This document shows, in pieces, positions 11,472-20,368 of a stretch of DNA of 64,000 nt. The stretch spans positions 1 to 64,000 of the forward strand of contig SEEM01000002.1 in NCBI GenBank assembly GCA_004144595.1, written 5' to 3'. How positions within the stretch are numbered: the stretch's first letter is position 1; each line of letters starts with the position of its first letter. Position numbers and translations under genes: made by a program. The stretch comes from Hyphomicrobiales bacterium (GTDB lineage: Bacteria; Pseudomonadota; Alphaproteobacteria; Rhizobiales; Beijerinckiaceae). The notes below the pieces were generated by a model. That model searched no databases, was not told where the DNA came from, and saw only the letters and a list, made by a program, of their open reading frames with translations.

Positions 11472-12275
11472 CTAAGGCTTCCTCAGGATCGCCATTACCG
11501 CATCGATCGCCTCTGCGCGTGCCTTCGGGTCGCTGCCGATCGTGACCAGGCCGTCGGGCCGCTGCGAATGGGCCGCCTTGCGCTCGCGCAGCCTCAGGCT
11601 CGGATGGTCGAAATCGTGATAGGCGCCGGGGAAGCCGACGAAGCGCGCCCCGCCGCTGCGCGCCAGTTCCTCGCAAGGCGCAGCCGGCGTCCAGTCATCA
11701 GCCAGCCCCTGGAAAATCGCGGTTTCGGTCTGCGCCTGCCAGCCGCGCTTCAGGAAGCCGCGGCAGCCCGGATAGAAGGTGACGACATGGCGCAGGCGCT
11801 TGGCTTCGGGCGCGCCCGCGACACGCAGCGCCGTCGAGCCGCCATTCGACCAGCCGATCAACGCGATGCGCTGCTTCTGGACGAAGCTCTGCCTGTCCAG
11901 CCAGTCGATGGCGGCGAAGGCATCGCGGGCGCGGCCGGCCGGCGTCAGCGCGCGTTCGCGCTCGTTGCAGAGGGATTTGATGCCGCGTGGCCCGAAGCTG
12001 TCGACGAGGAGCACGACATAGCCCGCCGCCGTGAGGCGCTGCGACCAGTCGCTCTCGCGGGCGTTGATCTCGCCCGAGCGCGCATAGAGTCCGGCGCAGC
12101 CATGCAGGCCGATGACGGCCGGGAAGGGGCCGGTTCCCGCCGGCTGGGCCAGCCATCCCACGAGATCGCCCGATTCGCGCGAAGGCAAGGCCACCCTCTC
12201 GAAGGCAGTCGCCGGTGCGGCCGTGACGGCGAGGGACAGAAGCGCAAGAAGCGCACGGGCAAGGCGAGCAATCAT
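11472..12275 (-). CDS. Exported dienelactone-hydrolase-like alpha/beta hydrolase
   Basis: A 267-residue secreted serine hydrolase of the dienelactone hydrolase type; the substrate is unknown. The signal peptide ends near TAAPATAFE. The fold markers are VIGLHGCAGLY (oxyanion side), the nucleophile elbow IGWSNGGSTA near residue 150, an acidic loop GLADDWTPAAPC and the histidine in GAYHDFDHP. An NERERALTPAGRARD segment typical of this group precedes the elbow. The start at 12275 is preceded by GGGGAG; an upstream extension to 12359 lacks a ribosome site. Convergent with the L,D-transpeptidase, 63 bases apart. Confidence 0.82.
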   Translation of the reverse strand: MIARLARALLALLSLAVTAAPATAFERVALPSRESGDLVGWLAQPAGTGPFPAVIGLHGCAGLYARSGEINARESDWSQRLTAAGYVVLLVDSFGPRGIKSLCNERERALTPAGRARDAFAAIDWLDRQSFVQKQRIALIGWSNGGSTALRVAGAPEAKRLRHVVTFYPGCRGFLKRGWQAQTETAIFQGLADDWTPAAPCEELARSGGARFVGFPGAYHDFDHPSLRLRERKAAHSQRPDGLVTIGSDPKARAEAIDAVMAILRKP

Positions 12276-12361
12276 ACCGAAACTCCCCGGATTGCCGATG
12301 CTTGGCAGACGATGCGGATGGCTGCATCCCGCACGGCAATCTCGGCGGAACAACGGCAACG

Positions 12362-12391
12362 AAAAACGCCGCGTCCTCGCGGGCGCGGCGT
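12362..12391 (-). terminator. Intrinsic terminator of the atp Fo operon
   Basis: ACGCCGCG at 12366-12373 pairs with CGCGGCGT at 12384-12391; read on the minus strand the stem is followed by TTTTTCGTT. It lies directly downstream of the b subunit gene. Confidence 0.8.
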
Positions 12392-12418
12392 CAAACTTCG
12401 CAGATATCGGCTACAGGC

Positions 12419-12895
12419 TCAGTTGAGCTTGGCCTTGACCTCGGTCAGCCCCGCCGCGAAGGCGGCTTCACCCGCCTTGCCGGCCATCTGGCCGCGCAGG
12501 ATGGTCTCGGCGGCCTTGGTGGCGGCCTCCGCAGCCGCGGCGCGTACCTCGGCCTCGGCCTGGCTCTCGGCCTGGGCGATCTTCTGCTCCGCCGCCTTGG
12601 TCCGGCGGGCGACGAAATCGGCGAGCTTGGCCTCGGCTTCCGCCGCGAGGCGCTTGGCCTCGTCATTGGCGGAGGAGACGATCTCGGCGGCCTCGGCCTC
12701 CGCGGCCTTGCGCTTGGCATCGTATTCGGCGAGCAGCTTCTCGGCCTCCTGACGCAGGCGACGGGCTTCCGCCAGTTCCTGCGCGACCTTCTCGCCGCGG
12801 GAGTCAAGAGCCTTCACGATCGCGCCCGGCACGCCGAACTTGACCAGGATGGCCAGGAAGATGACGAGGGCGACGCCGACCCAGAAAGTATCCAT
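12419..12895 (-). CDS. atpF: ATP synthase Fo subunit b
   Basis: Peripheral stalk subunit linking Fo to F1. The 158-residue protein has one N-terminal membrane helix (FWVGVALVIFLAILVKFGV) and then a long Ala/Glu/Lys-rich coiled coil up to about residue 125. GAGGAG lies 7-8 bases before the start. It is the last gene of atpI-atpB-atpE-b'-b and is followed by a terminator. In alphaproteobacteria the F1 genes lie elsewhere, and none are in this window. Confidence 0.94.
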   Translation of the reverse strand: MDTFWVGVALVIFLAILVKFGVPGAIVKALDSRGEKVAQELAEARRLRQEAEKLLAEYDAKRKAAEAEAAEIVSSANDEAKRLAAEAEAKLADFVARRTKAAEQKIAQAESQAEAEVRAAAAEAATKAAETILRGQMAGKAGEAAFAAGLTEVKAKLN

Positions 12896-12906
12896 CTGAA
12901 CTCTCC

Positions 12907-13518
12907 TCAGCCGCGCGTCAGGGCCTGGTCGACAGCCGCAGACGCCTCGCTGGCGCTGGGAGCCTGACCGGTCAGCTTTGCGACGATGGCGATGGCGATA
13001 TCGCTGCCCAGGCCGCGCACGTTGCCCATCGCATCGGTCTTGGTCTTGGTGATGGTTGCCTCGGCCTGCGCCAGTTTGGCGGCAAGCTCGGCCTCGGTGG
13101 CGTGACGCTGGGCGTCGCTCGCCTTGGCGCCTGCTTCGCGCGCCGTCTGGGCGATGCCCTGGGCGTTCTTGCGGGCCTCGGCGAGGGCCGTCTCATAGGC
13201 CTGCGCCATGTCCTCGGCCTTGGCCTGCATCTGCGTGGCCTGGTCGAGATCGCGGCCGATCGTCTCGGCACGCTCTTCCAGGATGGAGCCGAGGCGCGGT
13301 AGCGCGACCTTGGACATCAGCCAGTACAGGGCACCGAAGGTGATCGCGAGCCAGAACAGGTTGCTGGCGAAGTGCGCGGGGTCGAAGGGCGGGAAGGAAG
13401 CCTTCTCGCCGCTCAGGCCCGGAGTGGCAGCCTGCGCCGCACCCGCCAGCAGAGTGGCGAACGAGCCGACAGCCACAGGCCATCCTTTTCGCACGAACCC
13501 TGAAGATCGAACCGGCAT
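12907..13518 (-). CDS. atpF2: ATP synthase Fo subunit b' (second b-type stalk subunit)
   Basis: Forms a heterodimeric stalk with b, as in photosynthetic and alphaproteobacterial ATP synthases (the gene is also called atpX or atpG). The 203-residue product has an Ala-rich leader (residues 1-45), the membrane helix FASNLFWLAITFGALYWLMS at about 50-69, then the LPRLGSILEERAETIGRDLDQA stretch that marks b' and a long coiled coil. Only 11 bases separate it from b. AAAGG precedes the start. Confidence 0.93.
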   Translation of the reverse strand: MPVRSSGFVRKGWPVAVGSFATLLAGAAQAATPGLSGEKASFPPFDPAHFASNLFWLAITFGALYWLMSKVALPRLGSILEERAETIGRDLDQATQMQAKAEDMAQAYETALAEARKNAQGIAQTAREAGAKASDAQRHATEAELAAKLAQAEATITKTKTDAMGNVRGLGSDIAIAIVAKLTGQAPSASEASAAVDQALTRG

Positions 13519-13608
13519 GACGTGCCTTTCAGCGCTTGCAGATAGGTAGCCGCCGCGCGTTTGGCCGGATGGCCCGAACGCGCGACGCGAAAGCGGTCGA
13601 CGAAAGCG

Positions 13609-13836
13609 TCAGACCACGAAGAGCAGCACGAGCGCGACGACGAACGCGAAGATGCCGAGACCTTCGGCGAGCGCCGCGCCGATGAAGGCCCGCGGGAACT
13701 GGCCGTCGGCCGCCGACGGGTTGCGCAGGGCGCCCGAGAGGAAGTTGCCGAAGATGGTGCCGACGCCGATGGCGGCGAGGCCCATGCCGAGCGAGGCGAG
13801 GCCGGCGCCGATGAACTTGGCTGCAACAGGATCCAT
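13609..13836 (-). CDS. atpE: ATP synthase Fo subunit c
   Basis: Proteolipid of the rotor ring. The 75-residue hairpin has two hydrophobic helices joined by the polar loop [15 protein letters not shown] and carries the proton-binding glutamate at residue 58 in [15 protein letters not shown]. No sodium-type Gln/Glu pair is evident, so it is a proton-type ring. Confidence 0.96.
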   Translation of the reverse strand: MDPVAAKFIGAGLASLGMGLAAIGVGTIFGNFLSGALRNPSAADGQFPRAFIGAALAEGLGIFAFVVALVLLFVV

Positions 13837-13903
13837 GGTCTTATCTCCAGTGTGGAACGTTATGACAGGGTGGGATGAACTCTCGCGAGCGCTGCCCTTA
13901 GCC

Positions 13904-14665
13904 TCAGTGGCCGGGGTGCAGCGCGTCGTTGAGATAGACGCAGGTCAGGATCGCGAAGACGTAAGCCTGCAGGAAGGCGACGAGGAACTCCATCGCAGTC
14001 AGCGCGACTGCCAGCAGCAGCGGCAGCGGGGCAATGATGGTCGCGGCGCCGCCGGCGGCGATGAGCGCGACGACGAAGCCGCCGAATACCTTGAGGGCGA
14101 TGTGGCCGGCCAGCATGTTGCCGAACAGACGAAGCGAGAGCGAAACCGGGCGTGACAGGAAGGAAACGACCTCGATCAGCACGATGAAGGGCAGCAGCCA
14201 GCCGGGCACGCCCGACGGCACGAACAGGCCGAGGAAATGGCTGCCATGCTTCATGACGCCGTAGATCACGACGACGCCCATGATGAGAACGGCGAAGGCG
14301 GCGGTGACGATGATCTGGCTGGTGACGGTGAACGAGCCGGGGATCATGCCGAGCATGTTGCTCGCCAGCACGAACATGAACAGCGAGAACACGAACGGGA
14401 AGAACTTCATGCCTTCCTTGCCCATCACGCCGGTCAGCGTGGAGGCAACGAATTCGTAGGTCATCTCGGCGAGCGACTGCAGGCGGCCGGGAACGACCGC
14501 GCGCTGGCTCGAGCCGTAGATCATCAGCGCCGAGACGACGGCGAGCACGATCACCATCCACAGCGAGGTGTTGGTGAACGACAGGTTGATGCCGAGCGGC
14601 TTCAGCTCAACGAGATTCGTGATGTGGAATTGGTGGATCGGATCGATTCCGCCGCCGGCCGCCAT
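13904..14665 (-). CDS. atpB: ATP synthase Fo subunit a
   Basis: Stator subunit forming the two proton half-channels against the c ring. The 253-residue membrane protein contains the essential arginine within [14 protein letters not shown] near residue 175, the [20 protein letters not shown] segment near residue 95, and a C-terminal [19 protein letters not shown] helix. It begins [13 protein letters not shown], a usual rhizobial start. Located between atpI and atpE. Confidence 0.96.
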   Translation of the reverse strand: MAAGGGIDPIHQFHITNLVELKPLGINLSFTNTSLWMVIVLAVVSALMIYGSSQRAVVPGRLQSLAEMTYEFVASTLTGVMGKEGMKFFPFVFSLFMFVLASNMLGMIPGSFTVTSQIIVTAAFAVLIMGVVVIYGVMKHGSHFLGLFVPSGVPGWLLPFIVLIEVVSFLSRPVSLSLRLFGNMLAGHIALKVFGGFVVALIAAGGAATIIAPLPLLLAVALTAMEFLVAFLQAYVFAILTCVYLNDALHPGH

Positions 14666-14707
14666 GGTCTCGTTCCTCGTCGCGCGGCCGGAAGGGCCGC
14701 CTTTCGA

Positions 14708-15058
14708 TCAATTCGCCTTCGGATCGCCCTTCGACCCGGAGGTCGGACGCGAACCGAGCCGATAGACGGATCTGAAGCCCGCGATGGCTCCGATCACCAG
14801 GAAGGCGATCAGCAGGAACGGGGACGTTCCAAGCCATCGGTCGCCGAGGTACCCGATCAGGGCGCCTGCGATGATGCCGCCTGCGAGATCCGTCGCGGCG
14901 CGAAAGCCTGAGGACATCGCGCCCGCAAGCGCCTTGTCCTCTCCAACCGGGCTCGCGCCCGGCTTTTCGCTCTCTTCCGCCCGCTTGATCGCGGATTTCA
15001 GGGAGCCCAGTCTTGCGCGCAACTCCGAGTCTGAGGCGTTTGGGTCGGGTTCGGACAT
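14708..15058 (-). CDS. atpI: ATP synthase accessory protein I
   Basis: Small membrane protein thought to help c-ring assembly or magnesium handling. The 116-residue product has a charged N-terminal half (ELRARLGSLKSAIKRAEESE) and two hydrophobic helices around DLAGGIIAGALIGYLGDRWLG and LIAFLVIGAIAGFRSVYRLG, the AtpI/F0F1 protein I pattern. First gene of the Fo operon, downstream of the promoter at 15219. Confidence 0.88.
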   Translation of the reverse strand: MSEPDPNASDSELRARLGSLKSAIKRAEESEKPGASPVGEDKALAGAMSSGFRAATDLAGGIIAGALIGYLGDRWLGTSPFLLIAFLVIGAIAGFRSVYRLGSRPTSGSKGDPKAN

Positions 15059-15218
15059 GGTCTTGGGTCTCCGTCTTGATCGCGTTTACGCCGCGATCCC
15101 GCGAAAAACCACTATAACCACGACCAAACCCGCGCATCGAGCCGTCGTCAGCACGGCCTCCTTTATTGGCAGCCCCCGGCCCTGTCAAGGCAGGTGGATA
15201 ATAGCTAACGCATTGGAA

Positions 15219-15247
15219 TATATATAACTTCTGGCGAAGTGCGACAA
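15219..15247 (-). promoter_or_regulatory. Candidate promoter of the atp Fo operon
   Basis: On the minus strand TTGTCG (15242-15247) and TATATA (15219-15224) are separated by 17 bases, in the most AT-rich stretch of the neighbourhood. The predicted start point leaves a leader of about 150 bases before atpI. Confidence 0.5.
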
Positions 15248-15342
15248 TCTTGCCGCATTGCGGGACCGAATGTGGCATTTTTTCAGCGGGGCGCGACCGT
15301 TCTCAGCAGCGTTTTTGGGGATGATCGGCTCCCACGCCCGTC

Positions 15343-15442
15343 CCGTCATTGAGAGGAGCAAAGCGACGAAGCAATCCAGGGGGACTGGCTCAGACGTTCA
15401 ACCCGGTCCCCTGGATTGCTTCGCTGCGCTCGCAATGACGGG
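15343..15442. repeat. Intergenic palindromic repeat (GTCATTG...GCAATCC type)
   Basis: Left arm 15343-15384 (CCGTCATTG, then GACGAAGCAATCCAGGGGGA) is the near reverse complement of the right arm 15408-15442 (TCCCCTGGATTGCTTCGC, then CGCAATGACGGG). This is a form of the dispersed extragenic palindromes common in Rhizobiales genomes. It sits at the 3' side of smc. Confidence 0.75.
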
Positions 15443-15456
15443 TACCGGGCCGCCGA

Positions 15457-18400
15457 TCAGCCCGCCTCGCGGATGCGCTCGGCCGTCGCCAGGTCGACCG
15501 AGACCATCTGGCTGATCCCGCGCTCGGCCATTGTCACGCCGAACAGGCGCTCCATCCGCGCCATGGTGATCGGGTTGTGCGTGATCAGGATGAAGCGGGT
15601 TGCGGTATTGTGGGCCATGTCGACGAGCAGGTCGCAATAGCGCTCGACATTGGCGTCGTCGAGCGGCGCGTCGACCTCGTCGAGCACGCAGATCGGCGAG
15701 GGATTGGTCAGGAACACCGCGAAGATCAGCGCGGTCGCGGTCAGCGCCTGCTCGCCACCGGAGAGCAGCGTCATCACCTGCGGCTTCTTGCCGGGCGGCC
15801 GGGCGAAGATTTCCAGGCCTGCATCGAGCGGGTCTTCCGAATCCACCAGCTTCAGTTCCGCCTCGCCGCCGCCGAACAGCACGCCGAAGAGCCGCTGGAA
15901 ATGACCGTTGACGACGTCGAAGGCGGCGATCAGGCGCTCGCGGCCTTCGCGGTTGAGGGCGCCGATCGCCTGCCGCAAGCGGCGGATCGCCTCGGTCAGG
16001 TCGTCGCGCTCTCCCGAAAGCCCTTCGCGCTTGGCCTTCACTTCGGTCAGTTCATCCTCGGCGCGCAGGTTGACGGCACCGAGCCGCTCGCGCTCTCCCT
16101 TGAGATTCGCGAGGCGTCTTTCGACCGCCTCGGGCTCGGGCAATGCGTCGTCCGGCTTGATGCCGGCGATCGCCTGCAGGCCGTCGAGCCCAGTATCGAG
16201 CCCATCCTCGATCTGCCGGATGATGTCGGCGGCGCGCTGGCGGGCGGCTTCGAGCCGTGCTTCGGCCGAGGCGCGACGCTCGCGGGCGCCGGACAGTCCT
16301 TCCAGCGCGGTGCGCGCCTGCCGGTCGGCTTCCACGAGGGCGGTCTCGCCGGCAGCCAGCCTGTCGGCGGCTTCCCGGCGCGCAGCCTCGGCCTGCTCGA
16401 TCTCGGCGACGAGGCGCCGCCGCTCGGTCAGGAAGGTATCGGGCGCCTCGAGAAGCGCCTTTCGTTCAGTGCTGGCGGCCTCGATCCGGCGCCGCGTTTC
16501 CTCGGCGCTCTGGAGGCTGGCGGCCGCGCGCTGTTTCCAAGCCTGCATATCGGCGGCGATGGCCTCGCGGCGGTGGACGCGCAGATCGGCTTCCCGCGCC
16601 AGGGTCTGGACCCGCGCCCGCGCGTCGGAGGCAGCGGCGCGGGCCTCGCTCAGCGTCACGCGGACTTTGAGCAGCGTATTCTCCAGCTCGGCGGAGGCGG
16701 GCAGGGCGGAAAGACCGGCTTCCTGAGCCGCGACCTGTTGCGCGGCCTCCGATACCGACTGGCCGAGACGCTTGATCGCCTCTGCCAGGGTTGAGCGCTT
16801 GACCAGCGTCTGCGCCGCCTTGCGCTCGGCCGCAGTCAGTTGCTCGCGGGCCTGGTCGACGCCGCGACGCGCCTGTCGCGCGGCTTCGATCGCCGTGGTT
16901 TCGGCCTGCGCTGCCTGCCGGGCTTCGCCGCTGACGGCTTCCAGCGCCCGGCGCGCAGCCTCTGCCGCCTCCCGAGCCGCCTGCGCCTCGCGTTCGAGAT
17001 CGGCGAGGCGGTTCTTTTCCGATAGCCGCCGCGCCGCGGGGGAGGGAGCATCGGCCGCGCTGGTGAAGCCGTCCCAGCGCCAGAGATCGCCCGCCTGCGA
17101 CACCAGGATCTGCCCCTGCTTCAAAGCCCGCCGCAGGGTCTCGCCTTGGTCGCGCGTGACCACGCCGATTTGAGCCAGACGCCGCCGCAGGGCGGCCGGC
17201 GCCTTGACATGGGCGAGCAGTGCCCCGGCCCCCTCGGGCAGGGCAGGGTCGCCGCCGCCTTCGCCGGTGTCGTCCCAGTGGGCAGGAGCGGTGGCCTCGG
17301 TCGAGGCGTCGAGATCGTCGCCCAGCGCGGCGCCGAGTGCGACCTCGTAGCCCTTGGCGACGCTGACGGCTTCGAGAACCGCCGGCCAGCGATCGCCTGC
17401 GGCCGGTGCCAGCAGCTTGCGCAGCGTGCCGATTTCGGTGTCGAGGCGCTGCGCCCGACGATCGGCCTCGGCGAGCGGCCCCCGCTGCGCCGCTTCGCGC
17501 TCGCGCGCCGAGGCGACGGCCGCGCGTGCCGCGACGACATCCCCGTCGACGCTCTTCAGTGTCGTCTCGGCTGCAATCAGCGCTTCGCGAAGCTTGTCGA
17601 GCAGCGTCTTCGCATCGGATGCGTCGAGGACTTCGAGTTCACGCCGCAACTTGTCGCGCTCCGTCGCGGCGCGATCCCGCCGCTCCCGCGCCTCGCGCAG
17701 CGAGCGTTCCAGCGCGGCCCGCCGCGCGGCGAGGTCGGACAGGGCGGCCTGCGCGGTGGCTTGCTCGCCCTCTGCCGCGGCGAGGGCGGCTTCCGCTGCA
17801 CGCTGCGCCGCCGTTGCGGCTTTCGCGCCTGACTCGGCGCCATCGCCTTCCTGCGCGAGTGCCGCGTCCTCTTGCGCCAGCCGGGCCAGGCTCTCGGAGG
17901 CATCGCGGCCGATACTCTCCTGCCGGGATAGATCGGCCTGCAACTCGGCGAGGCGCCTGCCGAGTTCTTCGGTGCGTTGGCGGGCCCGGCGATTCTCGGC
18001 TTCCAGCTCGTCCAGCCCGCGCTTCAAGCGGACGAGAGCGGCGGCGGCGGTCGCCTCACCCTCGCGCAGCGCCGGCAGTTCATAAGCGGCGATGGCCTGT
18101 CTTTTGGCAGCTTCGGCCTGGAGGCCGGTCTGGTTGGCGACGCCGCGTACGGCTTCTTCGAGAACATGCGCCGCCTGCGCCTCCTGGGCGCGGGCATCGT
18201 GCAGGGCGATGACGGCGAGTATCGCCTCGGCCCGGCGGATATCGGAAGCGAGGCTGCGGTAGCGCCCGGCCTGCCGCGCCTGCCGCTGCAGGGCGTCGAT
18301 CTGTCCGTCGATCTCGCCGAGAACGTCTTCCAGCCGGGTCAGGTTGTCTTCGGCGCCGCGCAGACGCAGTTCCGCCTCGTGCCGGCGGCTGTGCAGGCCG

Positions 18401-18912
18401 GCGATGCCGGCGGCGTCTTCGAGGATGCGGCGGCGCGATTGCGGCTTGGCCGAGATGATCTCGCTGATCTGCCCCTGCCGGACGAGGGCCGGCGAGCGCG
18501 CGCCGGTCGCGGCATCGGCGAAGAGGAGCTGCACGTCCTTGGCCCGCACCTCCTTGCCGTTGATGCGGTAGGTCGAGCCTTCCTCGCGCTCGATCCGGCG
18601 CGTGACCTCCAGCACATCGGCTTCGTTGAAGGCGGCCGGCGCCTTGCGGTCGCTATTGTCGAGCGTGAGCGAAACCTCGGCCATGTTGCGAGCCGGGCGT
18701 TCGTTGGAGCCGCCGAAGATGACGTCGTCCATCCCCGAGCCGCGCATGTTCTTGAACGAGCTTTCGCCCATCACCCAGCGCAGCGCTTCGACGAGATTGG
18801 ACTTGCCGCAGCCATTGGGGCCGACGACGCCGGTCAGTCCCGGCTCGATCGGAAATTCCGTCGGCTCGACGAAGGTCTTGAAGCCGGCGAGCTTCAGGCG
18901 CGTCAGATGCAT
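15457..18912 (-). CDS. smc: Chromosome segregation ATPase SMC
   Basis: Organises and segregates the chromosome with ScpA and ScpB. The 1151-residue length matches bacterial SMC. The Walker A motif GPNGCGKSN is at residues 31-39, the Q-loop region RQGQISEIISAKP near residue 150, the ABC signature LLSGGEQALTATAL near residue 1050 and the Walker B VLDEVDAPLDDANV just after. The two arms (about 165-500 and 660-1000) are Ala/Glu/Arg-rich coiled coil, with a hinge of roughly 150 residues between them. The ScpAB genes are not in the window. The next genes downstream of its promoter region are dsbA-like and dciA on the same strand. Confidence 0.97.
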   Translation of the reverse strand: MHLTRLKLAGFKTFVEPTEFPIEPGLTGVVGPNGCGKSNLVEALRWVMGESSFKNMRGSGMDDVIFGGSNERPARNMAEVSLTLDNSDRKAPAAFNEADVLEVTRRIEREEGSTYRINGKEVRAKDVQLLFADAATGARSPALVRQGQISEIISAKPQSRRRILEDAAGIAGLHSRRHEAELRLRGAEDNLTRLEDVLGEIDGQIDALQRQARQAGRYRSLASDIRRAEAILAVIALHDARAQEAQAAHVLEEAVRGVANQTGLQAEAAKRQAIAAYELPALREGEATAAAALVRLKRGLDELEAENRRARQRTEELGRRLAELQADLSRQESIGRDASESLARLAQEDAALAQEGDGAESGAKAATAAQRAAEAALAAAEGEQATAQAALSDLAARRAALERSLREARERRDRAATERDKLRRELEVLDASDAKTLLDKLREALIAAETTLKSVDGDVVAARAAVASAREREAAQRGPLAEADRRAQRLDTEIGTLRKLLAPAAGDRWPAVLEAVSVAKGYEVALGAALGDDLDASTEATAPAHWDDTGEGGGDPALPEGAGALLAHVKAPAALRRRLAQIGVVTRDQGETLRRALKQGQILVSQAGDLWRWDGFTSAADAPSPAARRLSEKNRLADLEREAQAAREAAEAARRALEAVSGEARQAAQAETTAIEAARQARRGVDQAREQLTAAERKAAQTLVKRSTLAEAIKRLGQSVSEAAQQVAAQEAGLSALPASAELENTLLKVRVTLSEARAAASDARARVQTLAREADLRVHRREAIAADMQAWKQRAAASLQSAEETRRRIEAASTERKALLEAPDTFLTERRRLVAEIEQAEAARREAADRLAAGETALVEADRQARTALEGLSGARERRASAEARLEAARQRAADIIRQIEDGLDTGLDGLQAIAGIKPDDALPEPEAVERRLANLKGERERLGAVNLRAEDELTEVKAKREGLSGERDDLTEAIRRLRQAIGALNREGRERLIAAFDVVNGHFQRLFGVLFGGGEAELKLVDSEDPLDAGLEIFARPPGKKPQVMTLLSGGEQALTATALIFAVFLTNPSPICVLDEVDAPLDDANVERYCDLLVDMAHNTATRFILITHNPITMARMERLFGVTMAERGISQMVSVDLATAERIREAG

Positions 18913-18938
18913 GGCCGCGCCCTTGCAACATCTGCGTC

Positions 18939-19045
18939 CGTCATTCCGGACAAGCGGCGAAGCCGCGCCGATCCGGAATCCATCGTAGAGCGCGCTGCCT
19001 TATGATGGATTCCGGGTCTCCGCTTCGCTGCGCCCGGAATGACGG
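18939..19045. repeat. Intergenic palindromic repeat (GTCATTCCGG type)
   Basis: Left arm 18939-18984 (CGTCATTCCGGACAAGCGG ... CCGGAATCCATC) mirrors right arm 19004-19045 (GATGGATTCCGGGTCTCCG ... CCGGAATGACGG), with a short unpaired centre. Fills most of the smc to dsbA-like gap. Confidence 0.75.
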
Positions 19046-19074
19046 GAATCTTGGAGTAAGGAGATCTCGCCCGC

Positions 19075-19695
19075 TCAGTTGCCGAGGAGCGGTTCCAGGA
19101 TCTTGTCGAATTCGGCCATTGTGAGCGCACCGGAACGCTTCTGCCCGTTGATAAAAAAGGTCGGCGTCGAATCCACGCCAGCCTTGGCCCCGCCATCCTT
19201 CACCACCGTGACGGCGTCATAGATATCCTGGCGCTTCAAGCAGGCTTCGAAGGATTCCTGTGTGAAACCGGCCTGCTTCACCAGCGACGAGAGAGCATCG
19301 ACCGGCTTGTCGGTGAAGGCCCAGTTGCGCTGCTGCGCGAACAGCAGGTCGGTCATCGCGATATATTTGTCGTTGCCGTTGCAGCGGGCGAGCATGAAGC
19401 CGGCCGTCGCCAGCGGGTCGAGCGGGAATTCGCGCAGGGTAAAGCGCACCTTGCCCGTGTCGATATACTTCGTCTTCAGCTCAGGCCAGGTCGCGGCATG
19501 GAAGCTCGCGCAGTGCGAGCAGGTCAGCGAGGCATATTCGACGATGGTCACCTTGGCATCGGTCGGGCCGAGCCAGACATCGCCCAGCGGGCCGGCATCG
19601 GGCAGCTTGGTCTGGGCCCGCGCGGCGGTGCCGCCCGCGAGCGCGGCAGCGGCGATGCCGGCTGCGCCGGTCAGGAGCTGTCGCCTGTTCGTCAT
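19075..19695 (-). CDS. DsbA-family periplasmic thiol oxidoreductase
   Basis: Thioredoxin-fold disulfide oxidase or isomerase acting in the periplasm. The 206-residue product has a twin-arginine-like signal (TNRRQLLTGAAGIAAA), the active site CSHC at about residues 60-63 in EYASLTCSHCASFH, and the cis-proline loop in STPTFFINGQ near residue 175. The DsbA/ScsC-like length and the helical insertion (TDLLFAQQRNW) fit the DSBA oxidoreductase family of alphaproteobacteria. It lies between smc and dciA, all on the minus strand; no dsbB is nearby. Confidence 0.88.
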   Translation of the reverse strand: MTNRRQLLTGAAGIAAAALAGGTAARAQTKLPDAGPLGDVWLGPTDAKVTIVEYASLTCSHCASFHAATWPELKTKYIDTGKVRFTLREFPLDPLATAGFMLARCNGNDKYIAMTDLLFAQQRNWAFTDKPVDALSSLVKQAGFTQESFEACLKRQDIYDAVTVVKDGGAKAGVDSTPTFFINGQKRSGALTMAEFDKILEPLLGN

Positions 19696-19785
19696 CGTGA
19701 AGATCCTCGGAGGGTCAAAGTCGGTTGGAGCTATAGTGGCCAGCGCGATTGTGGCAAGAGCGCATCCTGCCGCGCAGGCCGCCGC

Positions 19786-20283
19786 TCACGAAGCCGTGTC
19801 ATCGCCTTGCGCCCTCGCGCGCAGCGCCACGGCGCGTCCAAGCTTGGCCAAAGCCTCGCGCAGGCCTTCGTCGGCGACGCCCGAGACCTGGGCGTCGACG
19901 CGCGCGACCGTTTCCCCGTCGAGCTTCGGTATCGGCCTGGTCGTGACCGGCGCCGCAACGGGCCCCTGCTTGAGCACGAGCTTGCCGACGGCGCGCCAAC
20001 CGAGATGGGTGTTGACGCGCTCGACCAGCAGCGGCCCGAGTTGCTGCATCTCGAGGGCGAAAGCGCTTTCGACCCGCACCACCATCGTCGCCGGTTCGGA
20101 GGCCTCGCCTGGCGCTGGCCGGCGGCGCGGCCAGTCGATCTTGAGCGGCCGCGAGCGCGTTGCCAGCCGCTCGCCGACGATTTCCGGCCAGAGCGAGACG
20201 ATCGCGCGGCCCGCAAAGCCCTGCGCGGCGAGCGCGGGCGCGATGCAGTCGTCGATCAGCTCTGCGAGGGGTTTGGCGGCCAT
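19786..20283 (-). CDS. dciA: DciA-type DnaB helicase loader (DUF721)
   Basis: The DUF721 family includes DciA, which loads the replicative helicase DnaB in bacteria lacking DnaC. The 165-residue protein has the family KH-like core: WPEIVGERLATRSRPLKIDW near residue 32, followed by VVRVESAFALEMQQLGPLLVERVNTHLGW. The C-terminal part is a charged, probably disordered tail (residues 110-165). Divergent from mutY with an 85-base gap. The family call is firm, the helicase-loading role is inferred from homologues. Confidence 0.8.
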   Translation of the reverse strand: MAAKPLAELIDDCIAPALAAQGFAGRAIVSLWPEIVGERLATRSRPLKIDWPRRRPAPGEASEPATMVVRVESAFALEMQQLGPLLVERVNTHLGWRAVGKLVLKQGPVAAPVTTRPIPKLDGETVARVDAQVSGVADEGLREALAKLGRAVALRARAQGDDTAS

Positions 20284-20368
20284 GGCCGCATTGTGGGCGT
20301 GCGGCCGACGACCTGCAAGCCGCCATCAAGTCGCTTGCGGTCATCCATAGCTGCGCTACATCCGCTGC

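Larger units (their letters stand above)
15059..15456. other. Intergenic region between smc and atpI
   Basis: About 400 bases without a gene. It holds the candidate atp promoter at 15219-15247 and a palindromic repeat at 15343-15442; the remaining sequence shows nothing I can name. Confidence 0.6.
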